DNA of 64,000 bases from Coniella vitis (Eukaryota > Ascomycota > Sordariomycetes > Diaporthales > Schizoparmaceae), in assembly GCA_011317545.1 (NCBI GenBank), contig WUJK01000003.1, positions 1,302,001 to 1,366,000 of the forward strand. The letters are read 5' to 3'. Position 1 is the first letter of the stretch. The number at the start of each line of letters is the position of its first letter. This document shows positions 20,843 to 30,673 of the stretch, one piece after another. The notes beneath the pieces are model-generated. The model saw nothing but the letters and a program-made list of their open reading frames with translations. It was not told the DNA's origin and made no database searches. Made by a program: the position numbers and the translations under genes.

Positions 20843-22240
20843 GACGAACGGGCGCGTGCGAGCTACACTAGCCAGGTGCTGGAACCCTTGTTCGCGCGCC
20901 CCGGGCGCAGCCCTGCCGAATGAGACCCCACTGTGGGGTCCGCTATTGCTCGTAGTCTTTGGAACACTAAAGCCAGGCAGGCCTGTTTCCAGGGGGCCAA
21001 GACCCTGAAGCACAGCTCCGGAAAGCTATATGTAATAAGCTGCCCGCTGGAGAAAGGCCCGCGTGCCAATGATGGAAGCCCGCAATACCTGTGATCAAGG
21101 TAAACGGCAGTCCAAAATGGAGACAGGTCTGCCACAACACTACTAGGCCGCGTTCAGGTCATGGAGCGGTTCGCGGTGCGGCACGTGTCATAGGGAGTCC
21201 AGTGGATTCTGAAGCATGGACTGTGGCTTTGTCCTGCGCACGTCGCAGAGACAGTCCGGGGATTCCAGTCGGGCACAAACTAGAGTATTAGCAAAGACAC
21301 TATGGCAACGTGTAACGGGGTTCGGGGATCGCCTTTTTGAAGAATACGAAAGTATGAGGCACTGGGAATAGGAATGAGAATGAGAACGGTATCACAGAAC
21401 GAGCTGAGTGAGTACCAAGATGGAGTACGAAAAGGGGCGTTCCGCGAAAACGGCAAAATATCGAAAGGAAAAGACATTCAAGGCGAACCACTCGGCCTTA
21501 TGTAAGTACTGCACATTTCAATCTTAATGGCATCGTTGTATTGACCGCAGAGCAAGGGTGCGCGCGCTGTATATCGCAACGTCTCGGGCTCAGAGCCAGC
21601 CTGCTGCACACTTAATTCCGGGGGCTGGATGCTGCATGCATACCAGATGGTATTATGCCCAGACCTTGAAAGTACTATATAGCAAGACAAAATGAGCAGA
21701 CACTGATAGTATTTCAGACTTGGAAGTAGGCTTATGGTTTACCTGGGTCACGGGGGTGGAACAGCCCATACTTAGATACCTAGGAACTTTCTTGGTGAGC
21801 CTCCGGGGAAGTCGTTACTGCATGTTATCTATGGGCAGTAAGTACTCAGGTAGGTGCAGCTGAGGCTCGAGTCACCCACTATGTTGCGCCTGCTGCTTGA
21901 ATGTCGTCTGTATTTGGGACGGGGATGAGGAGCTTCCTTCCTTGTACGCATTGGGAAGCTACGAGGCACTCAAAATGGCACCACGTTCAGGTTGAGCAAG
22001 CTCCATAAGTACTTGATATTATTTTCTTCGATACAGCCATCTTGAAACTTTTTTTCTTCTTCTTCTTCGTCGTCTTCTTCACATTACACGCCACCAGGTT
22101 GCCAACCAAAAAAACGGACTCCACGGTACTACAGATCCCGCTATTGTATTTCGCAATATTTTGTTGGCAACCTGGCGCACCCAAATCCATGCACCTTTTC
22201 TGCTGCTCCTCCACCCTCTTCTCCGCAGCCTCGTCGCCGC
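20843..22240. other. CAP-Gly gene promoter and gene-free stretch
   Basis: The upstream flank of the CAP-Gly gene, then sequence with no coherent ORF. A CT-rich tract (CTTCTT repeats) occurs at about 22048-22082. From here to 25.5 kb base composition becomes more mixed and AT-rich than in the flanking genes. Confidence 0.45.
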
Positions 22241-22480
22241 CATTGCCATGTCTGCGCCTGGGCACCTTTTCGGTGAAAGTGGGCGCGCCGAAGGTGCGCT
22301 ACAGCGTTGTAGTAGACGCCGTAGTCCTTCTTCTCTAAGCAGTTCTTGCATCCCGAAATTGGATTGAAGGGCTTGTACTCTGAATCCTCACCAGAATCCA
22401 CGCAAATCCACACATTCTTTTCGGCAGCATGCTCAAGTCGCCGCATTTCAGCCGAGCCTTCAATCTTCCCAAGTTGCATT
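22240..22480 (-). pseudogene. Fragment of a fungal C2H2-family zinc-finger protein
   Basis: Read on the minus strand, the frame ending near 22240 carries KNVWICVDSGEDSEYKPFNP, then CKNCLEKKDYGVYYNAVAHL followed by RRAHFHRKG. The block with CKxC, a Tyr-rich YGxYYNAxAHLRRAHF and preceding W-C is a segment I recognise from large fungal C2H2-type proteins. On either side the reading frame loses resemblance, and continuation appears in other frames, so this is a broken or partial copy. It could also be an exon of an unresolved gene. The family recognition is from memory and unverified. Confidence 0.4.
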
Positions 22481-22553
22481 CCTTCCTCACAACTCTCACG
22501 AGGGCGTCTCGCTTCCACAGAAACGCAGGGGCGTTTTCAATCTTGTCATCGCC

Positions 22554-23244
22554 ATGAATGCCACACCCTCGCGCGAGCTCGCTGCGCCGCAAACTAGCGC
22601 TGTTGATGAGGACTCCATGACGCAAGTCGCAGTCGACCTCTCAAACGACAGAGATCTCGCTGAGGCCATGGACACGCACTGTTCAAGCAAGCGTCAGAGG
22701 ATGGATCCGGCCCAAGGTACGTGGCCCGTATAATATATCAAACTGTTGGAATACCGCCAATTCCTGTGGTCCTTCCCCCTTCTAACTCCTTCCGTACGTA
22801 AAGATGTCGTTGCAGCCTCAGAACGTTGCCCTCCCAGGCTTTGGTGGTACCGCACTCGTGCGGTACACCGGTCGCTGGAAGTGGATTACGCTGCCCACTG
22901 GCAACATCGCCAACCGTCGCCTCCTCGCCAATTTCAGTATACACGGCGATGAGGATCGTGTGATCGCAATGCCGTCGCACGACATCGAGCTCCGTGTCGC
23001 CGCCGACGAGGACCTCCGCCGCGAAGGCTACTTTCGCGCGGTCCTGGTCCATTCCAGAGGCCATGCCGCCACCAGCCCTTGTGGCAACAAGTGTGCGCGT
23101 ACGAATAGCGTGCCTTTTTCCGGGTGTGTACGACTTCAAGGATATCTTTACGTACCGAAGGAGTTAGAAAAGGGAAGGATCACCAGGAATTGGGAAAGTG
23201 CGTACCTTGTTTATTCGTTTGTTTATTTGCTCGTTTTGTTTTGA
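22554..23244 (+). CDS. Possible small two-exon gene of unknown function
   Basis: Exon 1 at 22554-22716 encodes MNATPSRELAAPQTS and ends SKRQRMDPAQ before a GTACGT donor. A CTAAC branch point and CCCAG acceptor at 22837 join it in frame to 22838-23244, giving 189 residues. Exon 2 has strong third-position G/C bias up to about 23100 (GRWKWITLPTGNIANRRL, MPSHDIELRVAADEDLRREG) and a Cys pattern CGNKC...C near the end of that segment. The last 40 residues look non-coding, so the true 3' end may involve another intron. I recognise no family. The gene is overlapped by a 57-bp inverted repeat, one arm in the intron and one in the tail. It may be a real small gene or the remains of one. Confidence 0.4.
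22757..23193. repeat. 437-bp structure bounded by ~57-bp inverted repeats
   Basis: The left arm (22757-22813, beginning CCAATTCCTGTGGTCCTTCC) matches the reverse complement of the right arm (23137-23193, beginning CCAATTCCTGGTGATCCTTC) over about 57 bp with roughly seven differences. They share the core CTAACTCCTTC, then GTACGTAAAGAT. A further shared CAAGGTACG lies outside both arms (22713-22721 and, inverted, 23201-23209). No clear target-site duplication was found. This could be a MITE-like element or an inverted duplication of an intron end. Confidence 0.75.
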
Positions 23245-23649
23245 AAGATCTGTCCGTCGACCAAGAAGAAAGGAAGGGAGAGGGGAATTAGAAGAGCGGG
23301 GAGGAAAAGATTTCTTTTATGGCTAGAGGTCTAGCTGCTGCTAGAGTATATAAATTACTCGCAAGTGCTAGTCACTGGAAAGTTGAAAAGTACGGCGTAG
23401 CTGTTTTTATTCTGTTTTGGGAAGTCGCGAATAGATGCGATACGAATTTGAAAGAATGATTATTATATACGAATATAATCGGGTCTCAATAAGTAGTATA
23501 ACCTACCGTATATATTATTTTTTCTCCTCTTCCTAATGTCTTTACCTATTATATGGCGTCTTTATTTCTTTCTTTACCCTTGGACGGATTATACAACAAA
23601 TCCTTATAGATGGATATTAAAAGGATACGTACGATTACGATAAAAGAAG
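23245..23649. other. AT-rich stretch, probable RIP-affected DNA
   Basis: Markedly AT-rich compared with neighbours (many TATA/ATAT and TTATT words between 23400 and 23640), with no sustained ORF. It directly precedes the retrotransposon relic and is likely decayed repeat DNA. Confidence 0.45.
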
Positions 23650-23964
23650 AATCAGGTAGTCGAGTTGGCCATTCGCCACTACGTTGCTGCATATCCGAAC
23701 GAACCATAGATCAACGTTTTGCCTGCGTTATAATGGAACCTGAACAACGCCTTGTCCCGTGCCCTTGACGCAAGTCTTCGCGAGTTCCTCTTCGGCTTCA
23801 AACTGCGCGCCCCAGCAGACGTGCTGACAAAGCCATCATCTCAAGACCAGACGACGATTCGATTTCTTCGCCAGCATCTTCGCCGTAACGCACAATTGGT
23901 GATGGACATTGTCTCTGCCGAAGCCAAACGTCGCTACGACAATCGCCACAATGCCGTCGAATTT
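23650..23964 (+). mobile_element. Ty3/gypsy integrase C-terminal part, relic
   Basis: Read from 23650 on the plus strand the sequence gives NQVVELAIRHYVAAYPNEP, a stop, INVLPAL, a stop, WNLNNALSRALDAS, then EFLFGFKLRAP and ends AKRRYDNRHNAVEF. This is the typical end of a fungal Ty3/gypsy integrase (the stretch after the HPQTDGQ motif through the LLYGF-like and KRYDxxHxPVEF blocks). The two stops stand where Trp (TGG to TAG) and Gln (CAA to TAA) are expected, both C:G to T:A changes as made by RIP. No LTRs were recognised. Its partner half follows in the opposite orientation. Confidence 0.8.
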
Positions 23965-23970
23965 GCTGGC

Positions 23971-24291
23971 CTGGCCATCGGTCTGGGGATGGTAGGCAGT
24001 GGTTATTAGGTGCTTTGTTCCGAAGGCCTGCTATAGGCTGCGCCAGAGCGACGACTGAAATCTAACGTCGCGATCCGAAATAATTGCGCGTGGGCAACTC
24101 CAATGAGACAGCAGCAACTGGCGTGCGAGAACTGTGGCCCAGTCTTTGGCTGCGTATGTCGTGTGACCAGGTATCAGCAGCGTGCGTTTGGACGTCTTAT
24201 ACGTGACGGGCATCAGGGCATTGTATTCGTCAAAGCCAGGCAACTGCCAGGGCGTGGCGGCGAGCTCAGGGCCTACTCAATGGAGCATTAA
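23971..24291 (-). mobile_element. Ty3/gypsy integrase catalytic core part, relic, inverted
   Basis: On the minus strand from about 24291 the sequence reads TPWQLPGFDEYNALMPVTYK, a middle segment, then AIISDRDVRFQSSLWRSL, a stop, QAFGTKHLITTAYHPQTDGQ, ending at 23971. ISDRDxxF and TAYHPQTDGQ are the integrase core motifs with the second catalytic Asp. The stop replaces the conserved Trp after WRSL (TGG to TAG). The core ends exactly where the plus-strand C-terminal half should begin, but the two lie tail to tail six bases apart, so one half has been inverted. Confidence 0.8.
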
Positions 24292-25550
24292 ATGCATGCC
24301 ATTTGCAATATACGTTAAAAGAAAATCAAATAATAATACTAAAAAAAACTGTAACTACACCACAAACTTTGATGTGTTATTACACAGATCAGATATGAAT
24401 TTGTTTCAAGTCCACACACATTGACATGAGAAACATGTGACATCAAGGACTGGAAACTTATCAATATGTCGTACGGGGCGAATACAACCTCGCCAGCCTA
24501 CCGCACCCGTAGTATGCGCGAAATCTTCGTCCAAGGATAGCCAAAGGAAGAGAACAGCCAAGCGGAGCCGCACATTAAGCTGCGGTTTCATTGGCCGTTT
24601 CGACCAACAGCGGAAACACCAGAGACTGTTTTCGATATACAAGCTTTGCCTACGACTGTATATTGCTGCGAAATCCAGTTTTCCCGGGTTCCCCCAACAA
24701 GCTTGATTTAAGGGCGCGAGAATTCTTAACCAGGGAGCAGACCTGTTTCGGAGCAACACTACGCTGTGACACTCAAGGTGAATAGAGTGCGGTCACGGTC
24801 GAAGAGCCCGTTGGTCGGCGGAACCTATGGCCAAGTCCAGAGGCCGAAAAATAGTGAATGGAAAGTAATTGGCTGGCTTCATGAATATAAAGTATCCTGG
24901 ACGTAAACCTGGGTCTTGGGCATGAGGAATATGTGGAACGCCGCGTCAGTAGGATCATGATGGGAAGAACAATTGCTTATTCGTATTTTCTATAGGGGTT
25001 GGAAACACAAAAATGTATTTGCTTTCACCATAGTGTCCTGGCAAGGAGTATTCTGTTGGCACATCGTCCCATGAAATAACCCCTGTAAGAGGACTACTGC
25101 ATGTTCTATATCAGCCATCATCCATCTCAACGCAGACTCTGCTGGCAGAACTTTCAGGTTTTTTGTGGGTGACATACAAAATATCTAATACTGCATGGAG
25201 AGCTTTCTTCCGTTCGTCAGGGAACTTGCCATGGCGATACAGGAACGCGGGGGCTGTGCCGTCCTGTCTCTTGGAGTTCCCGATTTTGAGTAGATATTTC
25301 ATTGATCGGGTGCTTTGGTGGTCAGATATAATGAGCAGCCGGTAAAACCAGGGTACAGTTCCGGATTGACGAGCTGCCGAGCCAGCAGCATGCAAAGTTC
25401 GAATCCACGACAGGCTGCTACAAGTGATGTGCATCTTCAAAACAGCTCGCGGACTCTGGAGTCCGCAGAAAGACTGCTAGCGAGCCGCTGCTCGAGGTTG
25501 CATTGATATTCATCGGTGGGCATAGCATTGAAATCGTTCAATGAAGTCGT
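24292..25550. other. Gene-free stretch after the retroelement relic
   Basis: Only short ORFs without recognisable domains. Minus-strand ORFs at 24406-24759 and 25111-25440 lack coding bias or family resemblance. Probably decayed repeat and 3' flank of the next gene. Confidence 0.4.
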
Positions 25551-26596
25551 TCATGGCGGCGAGTCGTGCTCCCTCTCGATAATATCAGACCGCCCGAATG
25601 GACGGGTCCCGTCGTTCAGCACCATGGCTTCTCGATGACGGTGACGCAGCCTCTGTTCCTCGGGGCTTTGCTCGCGGTGTCGGGGGGTTGGTTCGGCGCG
25701 GTCGCTATCGAGAACCTCCGTCTCGACGTGGATGGTGGCGTAGACTTCAAACTCCTTGGACAAGCTCTTGGGGATCAAGCCAGCCCTGGCCAGCGCGGTC
25801 TGCCCCATTGGACACAGCTGGATGCGGTGGATGATGTCGACGATGCGGTTCGTTTTGTAGAGATACTGAAAGAAGTTGTGCGTTCGCTCCATGGGGGTGT
25901 CGCCCCAGTTTTGCCTGGCGAGCCACTTGTCAACAAGGCCGGCGCGGATAGCCTGCTCGGGCCCGTACTTTTGCATGAGCTGGGCGAGGAACATGAGACA
26001 GATCTTCTCGCCCATGTCGCGCAGGCCGTACTCGTCAAAGTCCTTGTCGTCGAGCTTGTCCAGCGGCGCTCTGTCGGTGATGCAGTGCTCGAGGGAGCGC
26101 ACAAAGGCAGCGTAGGCGCGGGGGGTGTTGAATTTGGACATGTTTTTCTGTGGGTGGCATGAGCTGCAGGGAATAACAAGAAAAGCAGGACGGGGTGCGT
26201 ACGGGCATCCGTGAGACAGGCCAGGGTGCGCAGGTACTTGATGCGCTCCTCGTACTCGGGGCGCGTGATGCCCCAGAGGAGATGGGCCAGCGTGTCGGGG
26301 TCGTTGACGGCGCGGTCGAGCACGATCTTGCTGGCAATCTCATGGATAGCAAAGTTGTAGTGGCTGAGCAGCGTGTGGAGGGTGCGGACCTTGAGCGAGT
26401 CCTCGGTTTCCTGGGTTATGTACTGCGTCGTGGGCTGCTGCTGTTTGATCTCGGCTTCGTCGCGCACTTGGGTCAGCAGGGTGCGCATCGCGACCACGAG
26501 GGCCGCGACTGTTGCGCCGAGGCCCAGGAAGACCACGCGCTCGAGGGTCAAGAGCGGCATGGTGTGGTTGTTGTTGAGTAAATCGTGAAGCGTCAT
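25551..26596 (-). CDS. Conserved fungal protein of unknown function with N-terminal membrane anchor
   Basis: Two coding blocks. The first, from ATG 26596, has a hydrophobic segment at residues 14-37 (LLTLERVVFLGLGATVAALV), a likely signal anchor, then TLHTLLSHYNFAIHEIASKI, VNDPDTLAHLLWGITRPEYE and LRTLACLTDAR. The second reads KNMSKFNTPRAYAAFVRSLE, LRDMGEKICLMFLAQLMQKY and WGDTPMERTHNFFQYL and ends at 25551. The only in-frame GT-AG join I find is 26596-26192 with 26147-25551, a 44-nt intron with a weak GTCCTG donor (333 residues). The stronger GTACGC donor at 26202 breaks the frame. I recognise the sequence as a conserved fungal family but know no function; helices suggest an alpha-helical repeat. 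It is divergent from nop14 with only 160 bp between starts. Confidence 0.75.
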
Positions 26597-26675
26597 GGTT
26601 GCGGGGGGAAGTAGCGCCGGCTAGGACAGGGGTGCTTACATTCTGCCGCTTGCCAAGTACACCGCCAAAGTTTTC

Positions 26676-26683
26676 TATCGATA
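26676..26683. promoter_or_regulatory. TATCGATA palindrome in the nop14 promoter
   Basis: Within the 160-bp gap between two divergent start codons, 74 bp before the nop14 ATG. CTATCGATAA here resembles the CTTATCGATAAG palindrome upstream of rpp0. A role in co-expression of ribosome genes is inferred. Confidence 0.35.
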
Positions 26684-26756
26684 ACCGCATGCGACTTCTG
26701 AAACTTCACTTTTGACTGTCCCTACGACGAAAGGACGCAAACCATCCACGCGCAAT

Positions 26757-29480
26757 ATGCCTGCATCACAGCTCAAGCGGCTCAAGGCCTCGCTGAAGGA
26801 GCAGGGCATTGTGGGCCCGCAGCAGTCCAAGAAGCAAAAGAAGAAGAACGCCCAGGATGAGCGCGGCCGAAACGACAGGCGGCTGCAGCGCGGCGCGGCT
26901 CTCGAGAGCATCCGCGAGCAGTTCAACCCCTTCCAATTCAAGACGAACGCGCGCGGGCCGAAATTCGAGGTCACAACCCTCAAGACGGACAAGAAAAAAG
27001 GCATTCTGGGACGGCCGGGTGTGGCCAAGGCGCTGGGAGAAGAGAGACGCAAGGAGACACTGCTCGTCGAGATGCAGCGGCGGAATCGCGTGGGTGGCAT
27101 TTTTGACCGGCGGTTCGGCGAGGGCGATCCGAGCATGACGCCCGAGGCGGCAGCGGCGCAGCGTTTCGCCATGGAGAAGCAAAAGGCACACAACAAGACG
27201 TCCATGTTTGATCTGGAGGAGGACGACGACGCGGCGCAGGGCATCAGCCTGACACATGCCGGCAAGTCGCTCACATTCGGCGCGGACGGCGAGCTCATGG
27301 ACGACTTTGACGAAGAGTTCTCGGATAATGGCTCCGAGATGTCGGATCTGGAGGAACACAACCGAAAGCGCCTGAAGCGGCTGCGGGACCAGGTCGCGGC
27401 CCACGAGGACGCGAATCAAGACGAACCCGAGCGCAAAAAGTCCAAGAAGGAGATCATGGAGGAAGTAATTGCCAAGTCCAAGATGCACAAGTACGAGCGA
27501 CAAGCCGCCAAGGAGGACGACGAGGACCTGCGGCTGGAACTGGACAAGGAGACTGCCGACATACGAAGGCTCCTCCTTGGCAAGAGACCTGCAAAGGAGG
27601 ACGACAAGCAAGGGGACCGAAAAGACGCCGTGGAGAAAGACTACGACCTGGCGGTCAAGAAAATGGTAGCAGACAAGCGAGCCAAGCCCACCATGCGGAC
27701 CAAGACCGAGGAGCAGCTCGCCGAGGAGCAGTCGGCCCGCCTGCGCCAGCTGGAAGAGAAGAGGATCCGACGCATGCAAGGAGAGGAAGTAAGCGACAGC
27801 GACGATGAAGACGAGGTGGAGGAGGAGGAGGAGGAGGAGGAGGAGGAAGACGAGGAGGAGCCAGCCGTACAAATCATCCGAGACGGCGAGGCGGATTTTG
27901 GCCTGGGCAGAGGCATCAAAATGAGGCCGACCGCGACCGAGCTGGGGTTCGACGATGAAGATGACTTTATCATCGATGAGGACCTGGTTGCGAGTGGGTC
28001 GGATATAGAGGCAGAGGAGGATAGCATGGACGGATCGGATCAAGAGGATGACGACGAAGAAGCTGCAGAGATGGAAGACGATGAAGATGACGAGTTTACA
28101 AGGGGTCTCCTTACCGAGAGCGAGGCCAAGGATGTCGTCTTTGCTGAAACAAAATCCGCCCAAGACGGCCTGCCTTTTACGTTTCCATGCCCGCAAACCC
28201 ACTCGGAATTCGTGGCTGTGATCCAAGACATCCCACTCTCGAAGCTTGCGACGGTCATTCAGCGCATACGTGCACTGTACCATCCCAAGCTGCTGAGCAC
28301 CAACAAGGAGAAGCTCGGAAACTTTGCGAGGGTGCTGGTGCAGCATGTGGCGTACATGGCACAAGTCTCTGGCGATGGCCATACTGCAGCGCTGGAGATG
28401 CTGATACGGCATGTGCACTCGTTGGCCAAGATGTTTCCCATCGACATCGCCACAGAGTTCCGCGCCCATCTAGAGGAAATGGAGCATCAACGGCCCTTGT
28501 CGTTGGCGTTGGGCGATCTGTACATCTTGACAGCCATTGGCACCATCTTTCCGACATCCGACCACTTCCACCAAGTGGTCACCCCGGCCATGCTCTCCAT
28601 GGGGCGGTTCCTTGGCCAGAAGATCCCGGACTGTCTGGCAGACTACGCGACGGGAACGTATCTGTCTACATTGGCCCTGCAGTATCAGAAGCTTGCCAAG
28701 CGCTACGTTCCCGAAGTCATGAATTTCTGCCTCCACACCTTGTGTGCGCTGGCACCTCGGAGGGCTCGTGAGCGATTTGGTCTGTTCCCAGTGCACGAGT
28801 CGACGCCTTCGATACGCGCAACGGATGCGGCCGACATCTCCGTTCGCAAGCTGAAGAGCACCGACTGCTCAGCTTCCCAAAAGGACGACGCGAGCATCAC
28901 GGGAAAATCACTCAAGGTCGCGCTTCTCAGTGCCAATATCTCGCTTCTTCAAGCCGCGTCCGAAACCTGGGCAGGCAAGGCCGCATTCTACGAGACCTTT
29001 GAGCCCGCTTTGAAAGTGCTGCAAAACCTCACCTCGAGTGCCAATCGATCTCACCTCCCGCCCGCGCTCATCAAGGAAGCCGAACGCGCAGCAGCACACC
29101 TGTCGCGGGCATTGAAAGTTGCTACCCTGTCCAGACGGCCGCTGGAGCTGCACCACCACCAGCCCCTTGCGATCAAGACCTACATACCCAAGTTCGAGGA
29201 CGACTTTGATCCCGACAAGCACTACGATCCCGACCGGGAGCGGGCCGAGCTGGCCAAGCTCAAGGCAGAACACAAGAAGGAGCGCAAGGGAGCGATGCGC
29301 GAACTGCGCAAGGACGCCAACTTCCTCGCACGCGAGAAGCTGCGTCTCAAGAAGGAGAAGGACGCAGCATACGAGAAGAAATACAAGCGCCTTGTGGCCG
29401 AGATCCAGGGCGAGGAAGGGCACCAGGCCAATCTGTACGAAAAGGAAAAGCAGGCCAGGAAGAGGGCCAACAAACGTTGA
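26757..29480 (+). CDS. nop14: Nucleolar complex protein 14 (Nop14), 40S ribosome biogenesis factor
   Basis: Single exon, 907 residues, close to the usual length. Nop14 is a component of the SSU processome, needed for 18S rRNA maturation and 40S assembly in the nucleolus. The N-terminus shows NPFQFKTNARGPKFEVTTLK and RNRVGGIFDRRFGEGDPSM, then QRFAMEKQKAHNKTSMFDLE and SLTHAGKSL, all Nop14 landmarks. The middle is rich in Glu/Asp runs with Lys/Arg between. The conserved C-terminal helical region has FTFPCPQTHSEFVAVI, HPKLLSTNKEKLGNF and PLAIKTYIPKFEDDFDPDKH. It ends in a Lys/Arg-rich coiled segment (KKERKGAMRELRKDANFLAR and KKYKRLVAEIQGEEG). The ATG at 26757 starts MPASQLKRLKASLKEQGI; no ATG precedes it in frame. 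Confidence 0.96.
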   Translation: MPASQLKRLKASLKEQGIVGPQQSKKQKKKNAQDERGRNDRRLQRGAALESIREQFNPFQFKTNARGPKFEVTTLKTDKKKGILGRPGVAKALGEERRKETLLVEMQRRNRVGGIFDRRFGEGDPSMTPEAAAAQRFAMEKQKAHNKTSMFDLEEDDDAAQGISLTHAGKSLTFGADGELMDDFDEEFSDNGSEMSDLEEHNRKRLKRLRDQVAAHEDANQDEPERKKSKKEIMEEVIAKSKMHKYERQAAKEDDEDLRLELDKETADIRRLLLGKRPAKEDDKQGDRKDAVEKDYDLAVKKMVADKRAKPTMRTKTEEQLAEEQSARLRQLEEKRIRRMQGEEVSDSDDEDEVEEEEEEEEEEDEEEPAVQIIRDGEADFGLGRGIKMRPTATELGFDDEDDFIIDEDLVASGSDIEAEEDSMDGSDQEDDDEEAAEMEDDEDDEFTRGLLTESEAKDVVFAETKSAQDGLPFTFPCPQTHSEFVAVIQDIPLSKLATVIQRIRALYHPKLLSTNKEKLGNFARVLVQHVAYMAQVSGDGHTAALEMLIRHVHSLAKMFPIDIATEFRAHLEEMEHQRPLSLALGDLYILTAIGTIFPTSDHFHQVVTPAMLSMGRFLGQKIPDCLADYATGTYLSTLALQYQKLAKRYVPEVMNFCLHTLCALAPRRARERFGLFPVHESTPSIRATDAADISVRKLKSTDCSASQKDDASITGKSLKVALLSANISLLQAASETWAGKAAFYETFEPALKVLQNLTSSANRSHLPPALIKEAERAAAHLSRALKVATLSRRPLELHHHQPLAIKTYIPKFEDDFDPDKHYDPDRERAELAKLKAEHKKERKGAMRELRKDANFLAREKLRLKKEKDAAYEKKYKRLVAEIQGEEGHQANLYEKEKQARKRANKR

Positions 29481-30673
29481 GCATGGTAGAAGTGTCGCAA
29501 ATATCATCGACTGTGTTTATCTCACGTGCGACTGTTCAAAGAGATGCGTATGGAGTGAAAGAGCTAATGTCTACAGTTCTTGGAGCGACAGGTTGTAAGT
29601 GGACACATTGCCTGGTTGCTAATGCGGTCTACGATAGGAGAAGTGTGTGATCTGACGACGACTCACAACTTTCCCGCAATGAAGTTGTGTGATGCCCATG
29701 GTACATCTTGGTGCCACTACACCTGGTGTTTCTTTCTGAAAGCACTTGGGCAGGGAATAAAAACGGTCAAGAAGTTCTCTTTTGCACCATCTATCCATTC
29801 TCTTTGCACTTGGCACCTGAACTTTCCTACCACATTCCCTTTTTTTCTTCTTTTTTCTTCTTTTTTCTTCTCGTCTCTCCACTTTATGCCCTCCCATCTT
29901 CTCTGCTCTTTCACACTCAACTGTCAACAGTAGTGTGTGACTTGTTCGAACCCCCCGAATCATCTACGTCATCGTTTCACGGGGCCTTTTGCGGGGAGAG
30001 GGACAGCCACTCAAGAAAAGGTATGCTCCGACTTTTTGTTTACGTACACTTCGCAATCGTTCCTGTCAGCTTTCAACCACTATGCCGTGCTTGCCTCCAA
30101 GCTTGCCACAGCTGCACAGTTGTCCCCGCTAGCAGATGAGACAGCACTTGGCATGGGGTCAACCCCGCAGCCATGGTTGGTCAATCGAGAAAGCCCCTCG
30201 GCTCCTGGGGAATGCAGAGGATTCGATTGGTGGGCACCCGCGCTGCCACACTGCCTCTCCACAGTACAGTATTATGTACGGTACTACTTATTGTGTAGCT
30301 TCCGGGGTCCAATGCTCTGGCTGCGCAACCGCTCGCTCCCTCTTATCTTGGTTGTTCCTTCGTCAGTTGCCTGTTCTCGCTCACTTGCTGTATTGCCCCA
30401 GTCTGCGCTCACAGTCAATTTATGGGCCCGCTGCCACCAGCTCGGTGTCTAACTTAAAGGGCCCTCTCGTCTTAGCCCTCCTCGAACAAACCCACTGGCG
30501 AGTGCGTGCCATGCTTTCGGTATTATCGACAGCATAACTCGTTCTGCTGTGGTCAAATCCCAGGGCAGCGACAGCCCAACCCCGCGAGAAGCACAATAGC
30601 AATCAGGAGCCAGTTGTTACACCAACTGCCACGAGGCTTTCCCGCCGTCAAGCCGCACACCAGCAACGACAAC
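29481..30673. other. Intergenic: nop14 3' flank and ams1 promoter
   Basis: Contains a CT-rich tract at about 29840-29885 and a good donor-like GGTATGC at about 30020 that could start a 5' UTR intron of ams1. No independent gene is supported. Confidence 0.45.

Noticed and set aside
25380..25410. GTTCGAATCC word resembling a tRNA T arm
   Set aside because: Flanks do not pair into a T stem and no cloverleaf is possible.
25111..25440. Minus-strand ORF of 109 codons downstream of the retroelement relic
   Set aside because: No coding bias, no recognisable domain, lies in decayed sequence.
26766..28469. 567-codon minus-strand ORF opposite nop14
   Set aside because: Antisense shadow of a GC3-biased gene; Leu/Val/His-rich translation with no domain.
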